From: Hyphococcus sp.
GTDB lineage: Bacteria > Pseudomonadota > Alphaproteobacteria > Caulobacterales > Parvularculaceae
Direction of reading: 5' to 3'
DNA: 41,996 nucleotides
Assembly (NCBI GenBank): GCA_021776295.1
Contig: JAJFGE010000172.1
Span: 1 to 41,996 of the forward strand
Shown here: positions 31,009 to 39,817 of the stretch, one piece after another
How the letters are laid out: every line of letters begins with the position of its first letter
How positions within the stretch are numbered: the stretch's first letter is position 1
Made by a program: the position numbers and the translations under genes
The notes under the pieces: generated by a model
Seen by the model: the letters and a program-made list of their open reading frames with translations, nothing else
Told to the model about the DNA's origin: nothing
The model's database searches: none

Positions 31009-31800
31009 TTAGTTAAGGGCGCGGTTTAATATCTCTGCTTCGCTCATGTTAAACCGGCGCGCCCGGCGCTGCAGAAGCAACCGCCAATTGCTCATCGACA
31101 TCAACATCGCATAGATCAGCGGCAAAACCCCGGCCTTGCGCAACTCAAGAAACTGCTCGTCGCTAAGCTCCTGAAGTTTCTTTTCGTCGACGCCAAAATA
31201 TTCGGCGAATGTTTTCGGCTCGCTGGCGCCTTGCGGCGTAAACTGTGCAGATTGGCCCTGGATCAAATCAAACTGATTAAGCCGCTCGCCAAAGCCGTTG
31301 GTGACCACACGGTCTTGTTCGAAGGCTTTACAAAATTCTATCGCCTGTTGGGTCGATGCGCTCGGCTCGCCATTTTCAAACAACGGGAAGTCGCCGCCTT
31401 TCTTCAAGCCTTCATAAGCGGTGTCGATGACAATCGCGAGGCGCTCGCCGCTATCTTCCGAAGCCACGCCAAACGGATAACGGCGCACATAACCGGGGAT
31501 ATATGCATCCGTCTCCCAGTTGCCTTTTTCATCGACAAAAAGATTGACGTCATCGACCATGCCGGTGACCACCAGCGGCGCTGGGTTTTCGCGGTTCAGA
31601 AAAATAACCGGATAATCTTTCATCGCCGGTATAATTTCCGAAACCGTAATCGGAATGGCGCGTGCTTTTGCACAAAAGGAGAAATTTTTCTCCGTTGGAT
31701 GAAACCCAAGCGCGCCGTGCGATTCTTTATTCATCAGCTCGGGGCTATCAAACAGGAACATATTTCCTGTCAGTTTCGGCGATTCGACCGTCTCAGCCAT
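31009..31800 (-). CDS. SapC family protein
   Basis: 263 residues without a signal peptide. The text ALGFHPTEKNFSFCAKARAIPITVSEIIPAMKDYPVIF is the SapC opening, followed by WETDAYIPGYVRRYPFG and, near the end, LPLIYAMLMSMSNWRLLLQRR. The name comes from a Campylobacter S-layer-associated gene; in proteobacteria these soluble proteins often lie beside TonB-dependent receptor or carbohydrate genes and have no proven function. Here it stands alone between a DsbD-type gene and a hydrolase gene, with its own terminator. The start ATG is at 31798-31800. Confidence 0.88.
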   Translation of the reverse strand: MAETVESPKLTGNMFLFDSPELMNKESHGALGFHPTEKNFSFCAKARAIPITVSEIIPAMKDYPVIFLNRENPAPLVVTGMVDDVNLFVDEKGNWETDAYIPGYVRRYPFGVASEDSGERLAIVIDTAYEGLKKGGDFPLFENGEPSASTQQAIEFCKAFEQDRVVTNGFGERLNQFDLIQGQSAQFTPQGASEPKTFAEYFGVDEKKLQELSDEQFLELRKAGVLPLIYAMLMSMSNWRLLLQRRARRFNMSEAEILNRALN

Positions 31801-31880
31801 GGTAAACCTTTCTGTCTTTCTACATCGACGGCGTCTGTCGTCCCTAACCGACCGTCATGAAATTTAGCGGCACGCTTAGC

Positions 31881-31906
31881 AAAAAGGCTTGCCGGCTCCA
31901 AGCCTT
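31881..31906 (-). terminator. Intrinsic terminator after the alpha/beta hydrolase gene
   Basis: On the minus strand AAGGCTTG and CAAGCCTT pair perfectly over 8 bp with a 7-base loop and are followed by TTT, so the U-run totals five. It starts 33 bases past the hydrolase stop. Confidence 0.75.
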
Positions 31907-31938
31907 CAATCGCCAAAGGCCGAGATTTTAGCCTTGTG

Positions 31939-32832
31939 TTACTCGCCTGCGACGAATTGAGCCGCTAAATCAGGCCTTTCCATCGCAATCAGGTGCGAAA
32001 CGCCAGCCTGGCGCGTCACTAATACGCCGATGCGTTCAAAGCGCCGCCGGGCGTGCCGCCAAACGGTGGATGATTTATGGTCAGCGGCAAGCACGCGAAC
32101 CCGCGCCGGGGCATCGCGCAGCGCTCCCCAGAAATCATTGTCATGGGCCTGGAACGTCGCCGCCTCCCAGTCCGGCGCGCAAGCCAGGCGCACGCCCCCA
32201 TCATCCTCCGCCAGACCGTCTTCAAGGTAATCATCCAGCACCCCCGGGGCCCAGTTTCGAAACACCGGCTTGCGCCCATAGGCCGCCGCGACATCTGTGC
32301 GCGCCGGCCATTGCGACCGCCGGCGCCGCGCTAACCGGGCTAGCGAAAAGCGCCGCGCCACGAATGGCCAAATCGGCGTACGCGCAACCAGCCTCATAGC
32401 CTGCGGCATCGCCACCGGCTCCATCAGCGCGATTGTGGCAACATCATCGCGGCCGCGCGCCGCCATAGCGACAACCACGCCGCCCATAGAGTGACCGGCG
32501 AGCGTCCAACTGGTGCGGGCCTCATGGTTTAAAAATTCTGCGATATCATCGGCGTAGATATTCCACGAGCGCAAACCCTCCGGGTCGGCTGCAAGGCTGG
32601 TTCTGCCATGGCCGCGCATATCAAGCGCAAAAATCTCGAACCGGTCGCTTAAATGCTGTAACATTTGTTTGTATACGGAGGCGCAAAAACCGGTCGCATG
32701 GCAGAACAACAAGGGCGGCGCGCCTTCATTCGGCCAACGCCATCCGGCCAGCACACCGTCAGCGCATGTCATCTGGAACCGAACCGGCCCAGGGGCGCTT
32801 GTATTCGCTTTGGTTATGTTTTCGCTAGCCAC
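31939..32832 (-). CDS. Alpha/beta hydrolase
   Basis: 297 residues from a GTG at 32830-32832; an ATG at residue 21 (MTCADGV) is a plausible later start because no strong ribosome binding site favours the GTG. The fold is shown by PPLLFCHATGFCASVY (oxyanion loop), FALDMRGHGRTS and the nucleophile elbow LAGHSMGGVVV. The likely catalytic acid is Asp in VLAADHKSS and the base His in AGVSHLIAMERPD. The substrate is not evident. The gene is flanked by its own terminator and, upstream, by repeat copy B. Confidence 0.85.
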   Translation of the reverse strand: MASENITKANTSAPGPVRFQMTCADGVLAGWRWPNEGAPPLLFCHATGFCASVYKQMLQHLSDRFEIFALDMRGHGRTSLAADPEGLRSWNIYADDIAEFLNHEARTSWTLAGHSMGGVVVAMAARGRDDVATIALMEPVAMPQAMRLVARTPIWPFVARRFSLARLARRRRSQWPARTDVAAAYGRKPVFRNWAPGVLDDYLEDGLAEDDGGVRLACAPDWEAATFQAHDNDFWGALRDAPARVRVLAADHKSSTVWRHARRRFERIGVLVTRQAGVSHLIAMERPDLAAQFVAGE

Positions 32833-32902
32833 AGATTTTTTGCACTCGTTGCGTTAGGCTCAAATGCGCCGCCGTTTCGGAAATATCAATTTCGTTCAGC
32901 AG

Positions 32903-33006
32903 CTAGAGCATTTCCGGATAAGTGTGACGCGGTTATCCGATAGAAATGCGACTAACAAAAAATCTAGAGCAAATCCATGATTCAATTTAACTCGGATTTG
33001 CTCTAG
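32903..33006 (+). repeat. Bipartite palindromic repeat, copy B
   Basis: 104 bp with two stem regions. The left part holds CGGATAA / TTATCCG and CATTT / AAATG arms; the right part is a perfect 13-bp inverted repeat, CTAGAGCAAATCC (32964-32976) and GGATTTGCTCTAG (32994-33006). It aligns over its full length with the reverse complement of copy A at 11879-11985. Its right end lies inside the exonuclease reading frame and encodes that protein's last residues and stop codon. Confidence 0.82.
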
Positions 33007-33487
33007 CTGTCGCCAGCTCAAAGATTTTTTTCATGTGAAGCACATCCTCGCGGGCGCGGTGGCGATGCGGGGTTGAGATTTTCGCCGCCGCCACCGCCGC
33101 GGCAACGCTTTGCGGCGCCAGCCCCGAAAGAAGGTCGCCAAAATCGCAAAGCGAAAAGCGCTGACGCGCGCCGGCCGCGGCAAACAGCCGATAGAGCCAG
33201 AAACCGTCCCAGTCCGGCGCATCTGAATAAACCGCCGCGCCCTCAAGCGCCTGATTGAGACGCGCGCACACCTCGCCAACCGGCAAGCCGGAGGCCTCCA
33301 GCACATCATAGGCCAGCCCATGAAGGCTCGCCGCGTGATCGTCCCAAGCCTCATGCGGCCACTCCTCTGCCGGGCGGATGAGCATGGTTTCCGGCGCGTC
33401 GCCATCAAAACACCAACCGACCTCAATCGGCCACGAGGCGGAGCCGAGCCCTGAGGCTTCAAGATCGAGAAAGGCAATTTTTTCCAC
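32987..33487 (-). CDS. 3'-5' exonuclease family protein (DEDD/RNase T-like)
   Basis: 166 residues from a GTG at 33485-33487, with GGAG 6 bases upstream; the frame is open further to 33547 but the fold begins at VEKIAFLDLEASGLG. Exo I holds D-x-E in FLDLEASG, the middle has FGDLLSGLAP, and Exo III holds HRHRAREDVLHM with the conserved His and Asp. It probably trims single-stranded DNA or RNA 3' ends. The last six residues (ARANPS) and the TAA stop come from repeat copy B, so the original end was probably different. Not resolved to a named member. Confidence 0.78.
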   Translation of the reverse strand: MEKIAFLDLEASGLGSASWPIEVGWCFDGDAPETMLIRPAEEWPHEAWDDHAASLHGLAYDVLEASGLPVGEVCARLNQALEGAAVYSDAPDWDGFWLYRLFAAAGARQRFSLCDFGDLLSGLAPQSVAAAVAAAKISTPHRHRAREDVLHMKKIFELATARANPS

Positions 33488-33685
33488 ACGGGTCTCCGAG
33501 GCGGCGTCCCGGCGGCATCGGCGGCAGGGGAAGGCTCTTGTTAGCACAGTTCCAGCCCGGTCGCGCCCAAGCCTGCAAAATCTGCCCGTAAGGCGCTTAG
33601 TTTATGAGGTCTGAGGGAGGCCCGTTAACTGAATTGAATACAGCAGCGCTGTGTCCGCAATATTCGTGCACGAAGCGTCACGACG

Positions 33686-33886
33686 TCAGGATTTCGGCTT
33701 ATAAACGCCGCTGGCCGGATCGCGTTCATAATCGATCACTTTGCCGTCCCGGGGACCTCTGGCGCGGGCCTTGGCCTGGTTGAAAATTTCCGCAAATTCG
33801 CGTCGCTGACGGTTCACAAAACGATATAGCGCGACGCCGCCGGCAGCGGCTGCAATCGTCACCGCCAAAGTGGTTACTGCGCCCAT
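33686..33886 (-). CDS. Small single-pass membrane protein, unknown function
   Basis: 66 residues with a strong AAGGAGAG ribosome binding site. One N-terminal membrane segment (TTLAVTIAAAAGGVALYRFV) is followed by a basic juxtamembrane stretch and a cytoplasmic tail that ends VIDYERDPASGVYKPKS. Short proteins with this D-x-E-x-D-P-x-x-G-x-Y-x-P tail recur in alphaproteobacteria; no function is known to me. It lies 37 bases downstream of the S49 peptidase gene on the same strand and is probably co-transcribed with it. Confidence 0.72.
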   Translation of the reverse strand: MGAVTTLAVTIAAAAGGVALYRFVNRQRREFAEIFNQAKARARGPRDGKVIDYERDPASGVYKPKS

Positions 33887-33923
33887 AGATCACTCTCCTT
33901 GCCGCCAGCCCAAAAGTTGCCGC

Positions 33924-34811
33924 CTAAAGACCGAAGCGCGCCCAAACCGACCGGCGCTCTACGGCGTCCAATAGCGCATCCGCATCGATCAGTGGCTGGC
34001 CGATACCCAAATCGCCCATCTCGCTCTGGGCGCCGCCAGACAGGAGCTTTTTCAAAAGCCCGCCGCTATCGGGCGAAATCCGCTTGATCTTAACATCTTT
34101 TCCGTAACGCGCGCGTAAAAAATCGCCGAGTTGAGCAGTTCCGTCGATGAGCCCCAGCGCTTTGGCCCTTGGCGCGGTCCAGAACGCGCCGGAAAAAATC
34201 TCCTCGTCCGCCGCCAGCTTGTCAGTGCGGCGCGATTGCACCAGTTCGATAAATTGCGCGTGCATGTCGTTAAGGATGTTTTTCAACCGCGCCACGTCTT
34301 CCGGATCCTCCGGCTTGAACGGGTCGAGCGTTGATTTGCTTTTCCCGGCAGTGTGCACGCGGCGCTCAACGCCAAGCTTTTCAATCGCATGCTGAAAGCC
34401 GAAACCACTGGCGATCACCCCGATGGAGCCGACAATCGAGCTTTCGTCGGCGTAGATCTCATCCCCGGCAATCGCCAGAATATAACCACCCGAGGCGCCC
34501 ACATCCTCGATGAAGGCGAGCACCGGAACCGCCTTTTCCTGCGCCAGCCGGCGGATCATGCTAAAGATAAGCCGCGATTGCACCGGCGAGCCGCCCGGCG
34601 AATTGATCGCCAGCGCCACCGCGCTAAGCTTGCCGGGCTTGAACGCCGCCTCAATCGATTTTTCAAGGCGCTGCAGGGAAAGGCCCTTGCGGCCCGGCCC
34701 GGCAGCGCCAATGACGCCGCCAAGCTCAATCACAGTTACGAGAGGCGCGCCATCGCCGATAAACGGGAGCGCGCGCCATAATTTCATCAGGGGGTTTTGG
34801 TTTTCAGACAT
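33924..34811 (-). CDS. S49 family signal peptide peptidase (SppA/SohB-like)
   Basis: 295 residues. The N-terminal strand VTVIELGGVIG is followed by ALAINSPGGSPVQS, then DVGASGGYILAIAGDEIYADESSIVGSIGVIA with the nucleophile Ser in the SGG segment and the Lys of the Ser-Lys dyad in HTAGKSKSTLDPF. It has no hydrophobic N-terminal anchor, unlike many SppA proteins, so it resembles the short cytoplasmic S49 forms. The family cleaves remnant signal peptides or membrane-bound substrates. It is followed by a small membrane protein gene that may be its partner. Confidence 0.9.
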   Translation of the reverse strand: MSENQNPLMKLWRALPFIGDGAPLVTVIELGGVIGAAGPGRKGLSLQRLEKSIEAAFKPGKLSAVALAINSPGGSPVQSRLIFSMIRRLAQEKAVPVLAFIEDVGASGGYILAIAGDEIYADESSIVGSIGVIASGFGFQHAIEKLGVERRVHTAGKSKSTLDPFKPEDPEDVARLKNILNDMHAQFIELVQSRRTDKLAADEEIFSGAFWTAPRAKALGLIDGTAQLGDFLRARYGKDVKIKRISPDSGGLLKKLLSGGAQSEMGDLGIGQPLIDADALLDAVERRSVWARFGL

Positions 34812-34974
34812 CTGGTGGAGTTAAGCGCCCAACGCCCCGGCTTCAATCAGAAATCTTACCATTTAAGCATATTCCGGCGCTAAAAAGCCGCTGCCCGGTT
34901 GCGCCTGTCAAGCTTGACCGGCAGACGCAGCGCCTCCAAGTTGTGGGGAACCTGAATTTCAAGCGCGAGGACGC

Positions 34975-34998
34975 ACTTTGTCTGTCACTTTGTCTGTC
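34975..34998 (+). repeat. 12-bp tandem duplication at the polyprenyl synthase start
   Basis: ACTTTGTCTGTC is present twice head to tail (34975-34986 and 34987-34998). It duplicates the TTG start codon in frame and adds four residues (SVTL) at the N-terminus. Confidence 0.85.
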
Positions 34999-36030
34999 AC
35001 GCTGGCGGCTACCGCAGACCCCAGGACAACGCCGGACAGCCCCTCGACCTTTAAGGCGGCGGTGGCGTCTTTGCGCACGCTCCTGGCTGACGATCTGGAG
35101 GCGGTGAACCGGCAAATTCTTGAGCGTATGGACTCGCCCGTTGACCTCATCCCCGACCTCGCCGGGCATCTGATCAATTCCGGCGGCAAACGCATCCGCC
35201 CGATGCTGACACTCGCCACCGCGCGCCTGTTTGGTTTTGACGGCGATGAACACATCAAGCTCGCCGCCGCCGTCGAACTTATTCATGGCGCAACGCTGTT
35301 GCATGACGACGTGGTCGATGCGTCCTCGCTGCGCCGCGGCGCGGAAACCGCAAACACCATCTGGGGCAATAAGGAAAGCGTGCTTGTCGGCGACTTTATT
35401 TTTTCGCGCGCTTTCGAGTTGATGGTCGCGGCCAAAAATCTCGGCGTGTTGCAGGTTCTGTCGCGCGCCTCGGGGATTATCGCCGAAGGCGAAGTCTTGC
35501 AGCTGGCGACGCAAAAAAATATTGGCGCCACCTTCGAGATGTATCTCGCGGTGGTCGAGGCGAAAACCGCAGCGCTGTTTGCGGGCGCGACGCAATCGGG
35601 CGCATTGATCGCCGGCGCGCACGAAGACACCGAGGCCGCGCTCAAAAGCTATGGTCGCAATCTTGGTATCGCCTATCAGCTGATCGATGACGCGCTCGAC
35701 TATGCAGGCTTTGAAGCCGATCTTGGCAAGACCATTGGCGATGATTTCCGCGAAGGCAAAATGACGCTGCCGGTGGTCTATGCGGTGGCGCGCGCCAAAC
35801 CGAATGAGCAGAGTTTCTGGCGCCGGGTGATTGCCGAAGGCCGCCAGGAGGCGGGAGATTTCGAGCGTGCTTGTGAATTGATGCTGCGCGATAACGCCAT
35901 CGCCGATACCGTTGTCTGCGCCCGGCGCTTTGCCGATCACGCGATGGTCGATCTCCTCAAAGCGCCGGAAAACCAGTATTCAGCCGCACTTGCTGAGCTA
36001 GTCATAACTTCTGTGTCGCGCGCGTCTTAA
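34978..36030 (+). CDS. ispB: Polyprenyl diphosphate synthase (octaprenyl/decaprenyl type)
   Basis: 350 residues from a TTG at 34978, preceded 7 bases earlier by GAGG; GTG at residue 29 is a later alternative. The first Asp-rich motif is LLHDDVVDAS and the second is YQLIDDALDY, with GGKRIRPML upstream and GKTIGDDFREGKMTLP downstream. These define a trans-prenyltransferase that extends farnesyl diphosphate with isopentenyl units to make the ubiquinone side chain. The start region carries a 12-bp tandem duplication. It is divergent from the S49 gene and convergent with the WecA-like gene, 6 bases apart. Confidence 0.9.
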   Translation: MSVTLSVTLAATADPRTTPDSPSTFKAAVASLRTLLADDLEAVNRQILERMDSPVDLIPDLAGHLINSGGKRIRPMLTLATARLFGFDGDEHIKLAAAVELIHGATLLHDDVVDASSLRRGAETANTIWGNKESVLVGDFIFSRAFELMVAAKNLGVLQVLSRASGIIAEGEVLQLATQKNIGATFEMYLAVVEAKTAALFAGATQSGALIAGAHEDTEAALKSYGRNLGIAYQLIDDALDYAGFEADLGKTIGDDFREGKMTLPVVYAVARAKPNEQSFWRRVIAEGRQEAGDFERACELMLRDNAIADTVVCARRFADHAMVDLLKAPENQYSAALAELVITSVSRAS

Positions 36031-36036
36031 ATCAGT

Positions 36037-37152
36037 TTATTCAGCCGCATGACGCATGGCGGCGCCATTATGGGCCGCGACAGACTCACGCTCGCCCGTC
36101 GTCAGCAAACCCGCCCTCTGCGCTGATATATGAATATAGGCCGCGCCCATCAAAAACAGCGCGCACAATAAGGCGACCGCTAGCCATTGCCCGCCTGGCG
36201 ACAGTGTCAGCATGAATATGGCGACCGCTGTGCTGAACGCTATCAGCGACATATAGAGGACGGCGATTTTGGTGTGTGAAAAACCCTGCCGCAACAGCAA
36301 CTGATAGAGATGCTCGCGGTGTCCGGAGAGAATATTCTGCCCACGAACCAAACGGTGCGTTAACGTCCAGCCGACATCGAATATAAACGGTAAAAAAATC
36401 ACCGGCATAAGCATGGCGCTAGCGCGTCCGGCGGTTGCATTGGCCGCATATATGCCAAGCGCGGCGATGAGGAAACTTAGCGCCTGGCTGCCGCTGTCGC
36501 CCATAAACAAACGCCCCTTGCCGAGATTGGCCGGCAGAAATGCAAAACACGCAATCGCCAGCAAAATCGCCAGCACCGCTGCGACAGGCGCGCCGGTCAA
36601 TAGCACAATGACGGAAAAGGCGACGAGGCCGGTCAGGGCGCCGCCGGCGGCGATACCATTGACGCCGTCCATAAAGTTGAACGCATTCATGAACCCGACG
36701 ATCCAAATGATGGTCAGCCAATCGCCCCAAAACCCAAGCGGGAGCTCGCCGACAAAAGGTATTGGCGCGACCTGTAAAGGCCCTAAAAGCCAGGTAAAAA
36801 GCCCCGCGACGACAACTTGTCCGCAAAATTTAACCAGCGGCGACAGCGCCCATTTATCGTCGGCCAATCCGATACAAAACGCCAGCGCTGAAATCCCCGC
36901 CAGCTTAATCGCAACGAAAGTCGCCTCACCCGACCCTGAAAATGCCGCAAGAATAAAAATACCCGCGAACCAACCGCCAAAAATACCGATGCCGCCGGCG
37001 CGCGAGGTAACGCGTACATGGCTGGAACGGCCGTTTGGGTTGTCGGGCAAAAATTTCGCGTACATCGAAATACGGCTCGCCGCCAGCGTGGTGAGATAAA
37101 CCACCAGCGCTGCAATGGTAATCACCAGCGGACTGTCGGTGAAACTCGCCAT
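36037..37152 (-). CDS. MraY/WecA-like phospho-sugar transferase to polyprenyl phosphate
   Basis: 371 residues from the ATG at 37150-37152. About eleven membrane segments. The cytoplasmic loops carry SSHVRVTSRAGG, the metal site ADDKWALSP, NAFNFMDGVNGIAAG and MGDSGSQAL, and HREHLYQLLLRQG near the C-terminus. This pattern fits the WecA/WbpL type, which moves a HexNAc-1-phosphate from UDP-sugar onto undecaprenyl phosphate for O-antigen or exopolysaccharide, rather than MraY of peptidoglycan. Ends 6 bases from the convergent polyprenyl synthase gene. It probably shares a transcript with ispE upstream. Confidence 0.88.
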   Translation of the reverse strand: MASFTDSPLVITIAALVVYLTTLAASRISMYAKFLPDNPNGRSSHVRVTSRAGGIGIFGGWFAGIFILAAFSGSGEATFVAIKLAGISALAFCIGLADDKWALSPLVKFCGQVVVAGLFTWLLGPLQVAPIPFVGELPLGFWGDWLTIIWIVGFMNAFNFMDGVNGIAAGGALTGLVAFSVIVLLTGAPVAAVLAILLAIACFAFLPANLGKGRLFMGDSGSQALSFLIAALGIYAANATAGRASAMLMPVIFLPFIFDVGWTLTHRLVRGQNILSGHREHLYQLLLRQGFSHTKIAVLYMSLIAFSTAVAIFMLTLSPGGQWLAVALLCALFLMGAAYIHISAQRAGLLTTGERESVAAHNGAAMRHAAE

Positions 37153-37212
37153 TGTTTTCTTCTCGCACCCATATTGCTCACGACACGCGGAGGTTGCCGC
37201 GCCCACGCCACC

Positions 37213-38079
37213 CTAGCGGAGGATAAGCGGCGAGGCCATCGCCCACCAGCCCTCATCATGCGCCTCGGCCCGAGCGCGCTCAGCATCGGCGGCTGTGGAA
37301 AAAAGTGCAAAGCACGTCGCCCCCGAGCCCGACATCCGCGCGTCAAGCGCGCCGCGACACTGCCCCAGCCGCTTGATGATGTCGGCAATTTCAGGCGCGC
37401 GCGCAATCGCCGCCGGCTGCAGGTCGTTGCGCGTTGCGTCCATCAATTGTGTGAGCGCGTCATAGGACGCCTCAGCCAGCGCTGGCGCCGTCGGAGCTGC
37501 GGGCGCCGGATTGGCCGCATCGAAGGCCTGAAACACCGGGCCGGTGGGGATTTCAACGCCCGGATTAACCAGGCACGCCCACAGCGGCGGCAAGGCCGGG
37601 CCGGGCGACACATCTTCGCCGGCGCCAGAAACCAGCACTGGCGCGCCCGCAAGACAGGCCGGAACATCCGCCCCCAGACGAAACGCCAGTGGCGCCAGCG
37701 CCGCATCGGCAATCTCAATATTCCAGAGTTTAATCAGCGCGTGCAACGCAGCCGCCGCGTCTGCGGAGCCGCCGCCAATCCCGGCGGCCGTGGGGAGGTT
37801 TTTTTCAAGCCGGATCGCCGCGCCCTGGCTCACGCCGCAAGTCTCGCGCAATAGCTCAGCGGCCTTCCAGACTAAATTGTCCCGGGGCGCCAGATCGGCG
37901 AGCGCGCCCGCGGCCGGGCCAGAAATCGTTAAAGAAATATCGCCCGCGGCTTCAACCGTGATCGTGTCGCCGTCTTCGGTGAACACAAAAAGGCTGGCAA
38001 GCGCGTGACGGCCATCGCGCCGGAGCGGGCCGACATGGAGATAGAGATTAAGCTTTGCCGGCGCCGTCTCGCGGATCAT
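37213..38079 (-). CDS. ispE: 4-diphosphocytidyl-2-C-methyl-D-erythritol kinase
   Basis: 288 residues of the GHMP kinase fold. The start ETAPAKLNLYLHVG is typical, the ATP loop is LPTAAGIGGGSADAAA, and the third GHMP motif is ARMSGSGATCFALF. It phosphorylates CDP-methylerythritol in the non-mevalonate isoprenoid pathway. Its ATG overlaps the stop of the upstream TPR gene by four bases (ATGA), so translation is coupled. The product pathway feeds the polyprenyl synthase at 34978. Confidence 0.93.
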   Translation of the reverse strand: MIRETAPAKLNLYLHVGPLRRDGRHALASLFVFTEDGDTITVEAAGDISLTISGPAAGALADLAPRDNLVWKAAELLRETCGVSQGAAIRLEKNLPTAAGIGGGSADAAAALHALIKLWNIEIADAALAPLAFRLGADVPACLAGAPVLVSGAGEDVSPGPALPPLWACLVNPGVEIPTGPVFQAFDAANPAPAAPTAPALAEASYDALTQLMDATRNDLQPAAIARAPEIADIIKRLGQCRGALDARMSGSGATCFALFSTAADAERARAEAHDEGWWAMASPLILR

Positions 38080-39806
38080 TCGCCGCCGCCATCAAGGCCG
38101 GTTTTGAGCTTTTCCTCAACTGACGCCCTTAACGCATCATCCGGCTCCAGCTCCAGCACGCGCCGCCACTGATAGCCCGCCTCTATCTTTCGCCCGAGGC
38201 GCCAGTAAACATCACCGAGATGATCGGTTACGGTTGGATCGCCAGGCTCCAGCGAGGCGGCCTGTTCGAGATGGCCCACCGCCACTTCATAGTGGCCGCG
38301 CTGGTAATTGGCCCAGCCGAGGCTGTCGATAATAGCCCCGGAATTAGGATCCAGCACGACAGCTTTTTCAATTAAATCAAAGGCTTCATCAAGATTCTCA
38401 CCGCGCTCGGCCCATGAATAGCCAAGATAGTTGAGCGCGATCGCCTCCTCCGGCGCCAGCGCAACCGCGCGCTTCAAATCCGCTTCCGCCCGCGGCCAGT
38501 CATCAATCGCCATGAGCGATACGGCGCGCGAAAGATATAATCGCCAGGCGTCGCTTTGCGGCTCTGCGGGAAGCTCCGCCAACACAGCATCAAGAATTTT
38601 CACCGCATCACGATGCTCGCCCTTCGCCGCCAACAAGCCTGACAGCGCAAGGCGCACATCATAAGAGTTTTTCTCGCGCCGCGCTGCCTTACGCAACATC
38701 GATACCGCCTCATTGCCCCGGTCCAACGCATTCAAGGCGCCGGCAATTTCAATGCGTGTCTGCTGGTAATAGGGCGAGGACGGACTAATTTGCGATAACA
38801 TCGCAATAGCTTTTTCATTCTCGCCATAAACATTCAAAATCGAGCCGGCAAGTCGGCGGGCGCCATCAAAAGCGGGGTCAAGATACAAAGCCAGCTGCGC
38901 AAAAGCGAGCGGCATGTTGTAATTGGCGTCGCCAACATTATAGCCTGCCTCTTGCGCCGCTGCGCGCTGCGAAACGGTCTGCTGAAGGATGCCGTTGGCG
39001 AGCGCATAAAACGCAACCGCCACGCCTTGCGCCGGCGACGCAGCGGCAATGGGCGGCGGGGGTTTGCCGGCGTCAAGGCGGGCAAGGCCGGCGCGCGCCG
39101 GAATACGCGCCAGTCCCGGCGTTTCCGCCATCAATTCGTAAAATTCGCGCGCCGCTGCTGCTTTATCATCGACCCGCTCCAGGAAACCGCCATAGGCAGC
39201 GACCTCAACCGGGCCGCCAAAGCTCATCACTGACAGCTGATAAGCCGCTCGCGCCGCTTCCATCTGCCCGGCCTCTTCCGAAAGGAACGCCTGTTGCAGC
39301 GGATAAAAGCCCTTAAATTCACCGCCGGCATTTTCCCGCAGCGACGCCAGCGCCGCTTCCGCTCCGCCCGACGGCGCCGCCAGCCAGGCGCGAATGATAT
39401 TGACGGTTGGGACCATATAGCCAGCGACATCCTCATCAAGAAACGCCGCGCGCGCTTTTATGTATTCCTTGTGTTTGATTGCATGGGCGGCAAGCACCAT
39501 TGCCGCAAGACCATCATCGCCGGCGTCTTCAAGCGCGGCTAGCCGCACCGCCAGGGGTTTGGCGGCGTCGATATTGCCAGCCGCCAATTGAAAAAAGAAC
39601 GCATCGCGCAAAATCTGCGGCGCGCCCGGCGCTTCGGCTTGCGCGGAAGCAAAGGCTTGCGCTGCTGCGCCAACATCATTGGTTCGCGCCGCCAGCCTGG
39701 CTGAGAGATAATCCCCGACCGTTGATTCCTGACGCGGCGCGGTGGCGCATCCGGTCATAAAAATCACTGCGGAAAGGGCGAACAATCTATGCAATTTAAT
39801 ACGCAA
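38076..39806 (-). CDS. TPR-repeat lipoprotein
   Basis: 576 residues from a TTG at 39804-39806. The signal peptide ends in lipobox MTGC (FALSAVIFMTGCAT), so it is an envelope lipoprotein. The rest is helical with many TPR units, clearest in the last 150 residues: AIALNYLGYSWAERGENLDEAFDLI, GAIIDSLGWANYQRGHYEVAV and PTVTDHLGDVYWRLGRKIEA. The TTG has AAGGA 8 bases upstream, and that site overlaps the ETF-QO stop codon. This gene before ispE is a common alphaproteobacterial order. Its partner proteins are not known. Confidence 0.85.
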   Translation of the reverse strand: MRIKLHRLFALSAVIFMTGCATAPRQESTVGDYLSARLAARTNDVGAAAQAFASAQAEAPGAPQILRDAFFFQLAAGNIDAAKPLAVRLAALEDAGDDGLAAMVLAAHAIKHKEYIKARAAFLDEDVAGYMVPTVNIIRAWLAAPSGGAEAALASLRENAGGEFKGFYPLQQAFLSEEAGQMEAARAAYQLSVMSFGGPVEVAAYGGFLERVDDKAAAAREFYELMAETPGLARIPARAGLARLDAGKPPPPIAAASPAQGVAVAFYALANGILQQTVSQRAAAQEAGYNVGDANYNMPLAFAQLALYLDPAFDGARRLAGSILNVYGENEKAIAMLSQISPSSPYYQQTRIEIAGALNALDRGNEAVSMLRKAARREKNSYDVRLALSGLLAAKGEHRDAVKILDAVLAELPAEPQSDAWRLYLSRAVSLMAIDDWPRAEADLKRAVALAPEEAIALNYLGYSWAERGENLDEAFDLIEKAVVLDPNSGAIIDSLGWANYQRGHYEVAVGHLEQAASLEPGDPTVTDHLGDVYWRLGRKIEAGYQWRRVLELEPDDALRASVEEKLKTGLDGGGE

Positions 39807-39817
39807 ACGGATAATCC

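Noticed and set aside
31016-31032. TTAA pair near the SapC stop codon as a CtrA box
   Set aside because: The spacing between the two TTAA words is 9 rather than 7, and it lies at a gene end, not in a promoter.
33548-33685. Small structured RNA between the exonuclease and the small membrane protein gene
   Set aside because: Several short palindromes are visible but no known RNA consensus (SRP, 6S, tmRNA, RNase P) could be matched.
34843-35940. Minus-strand ORF of 365 codons opposite the polyprenyl synthase gene
   Set aside because: The plus strand encodes both Asp-rich motifs of a prenyltransferase; the opposite frame is open only because of GC-rich codon bias.
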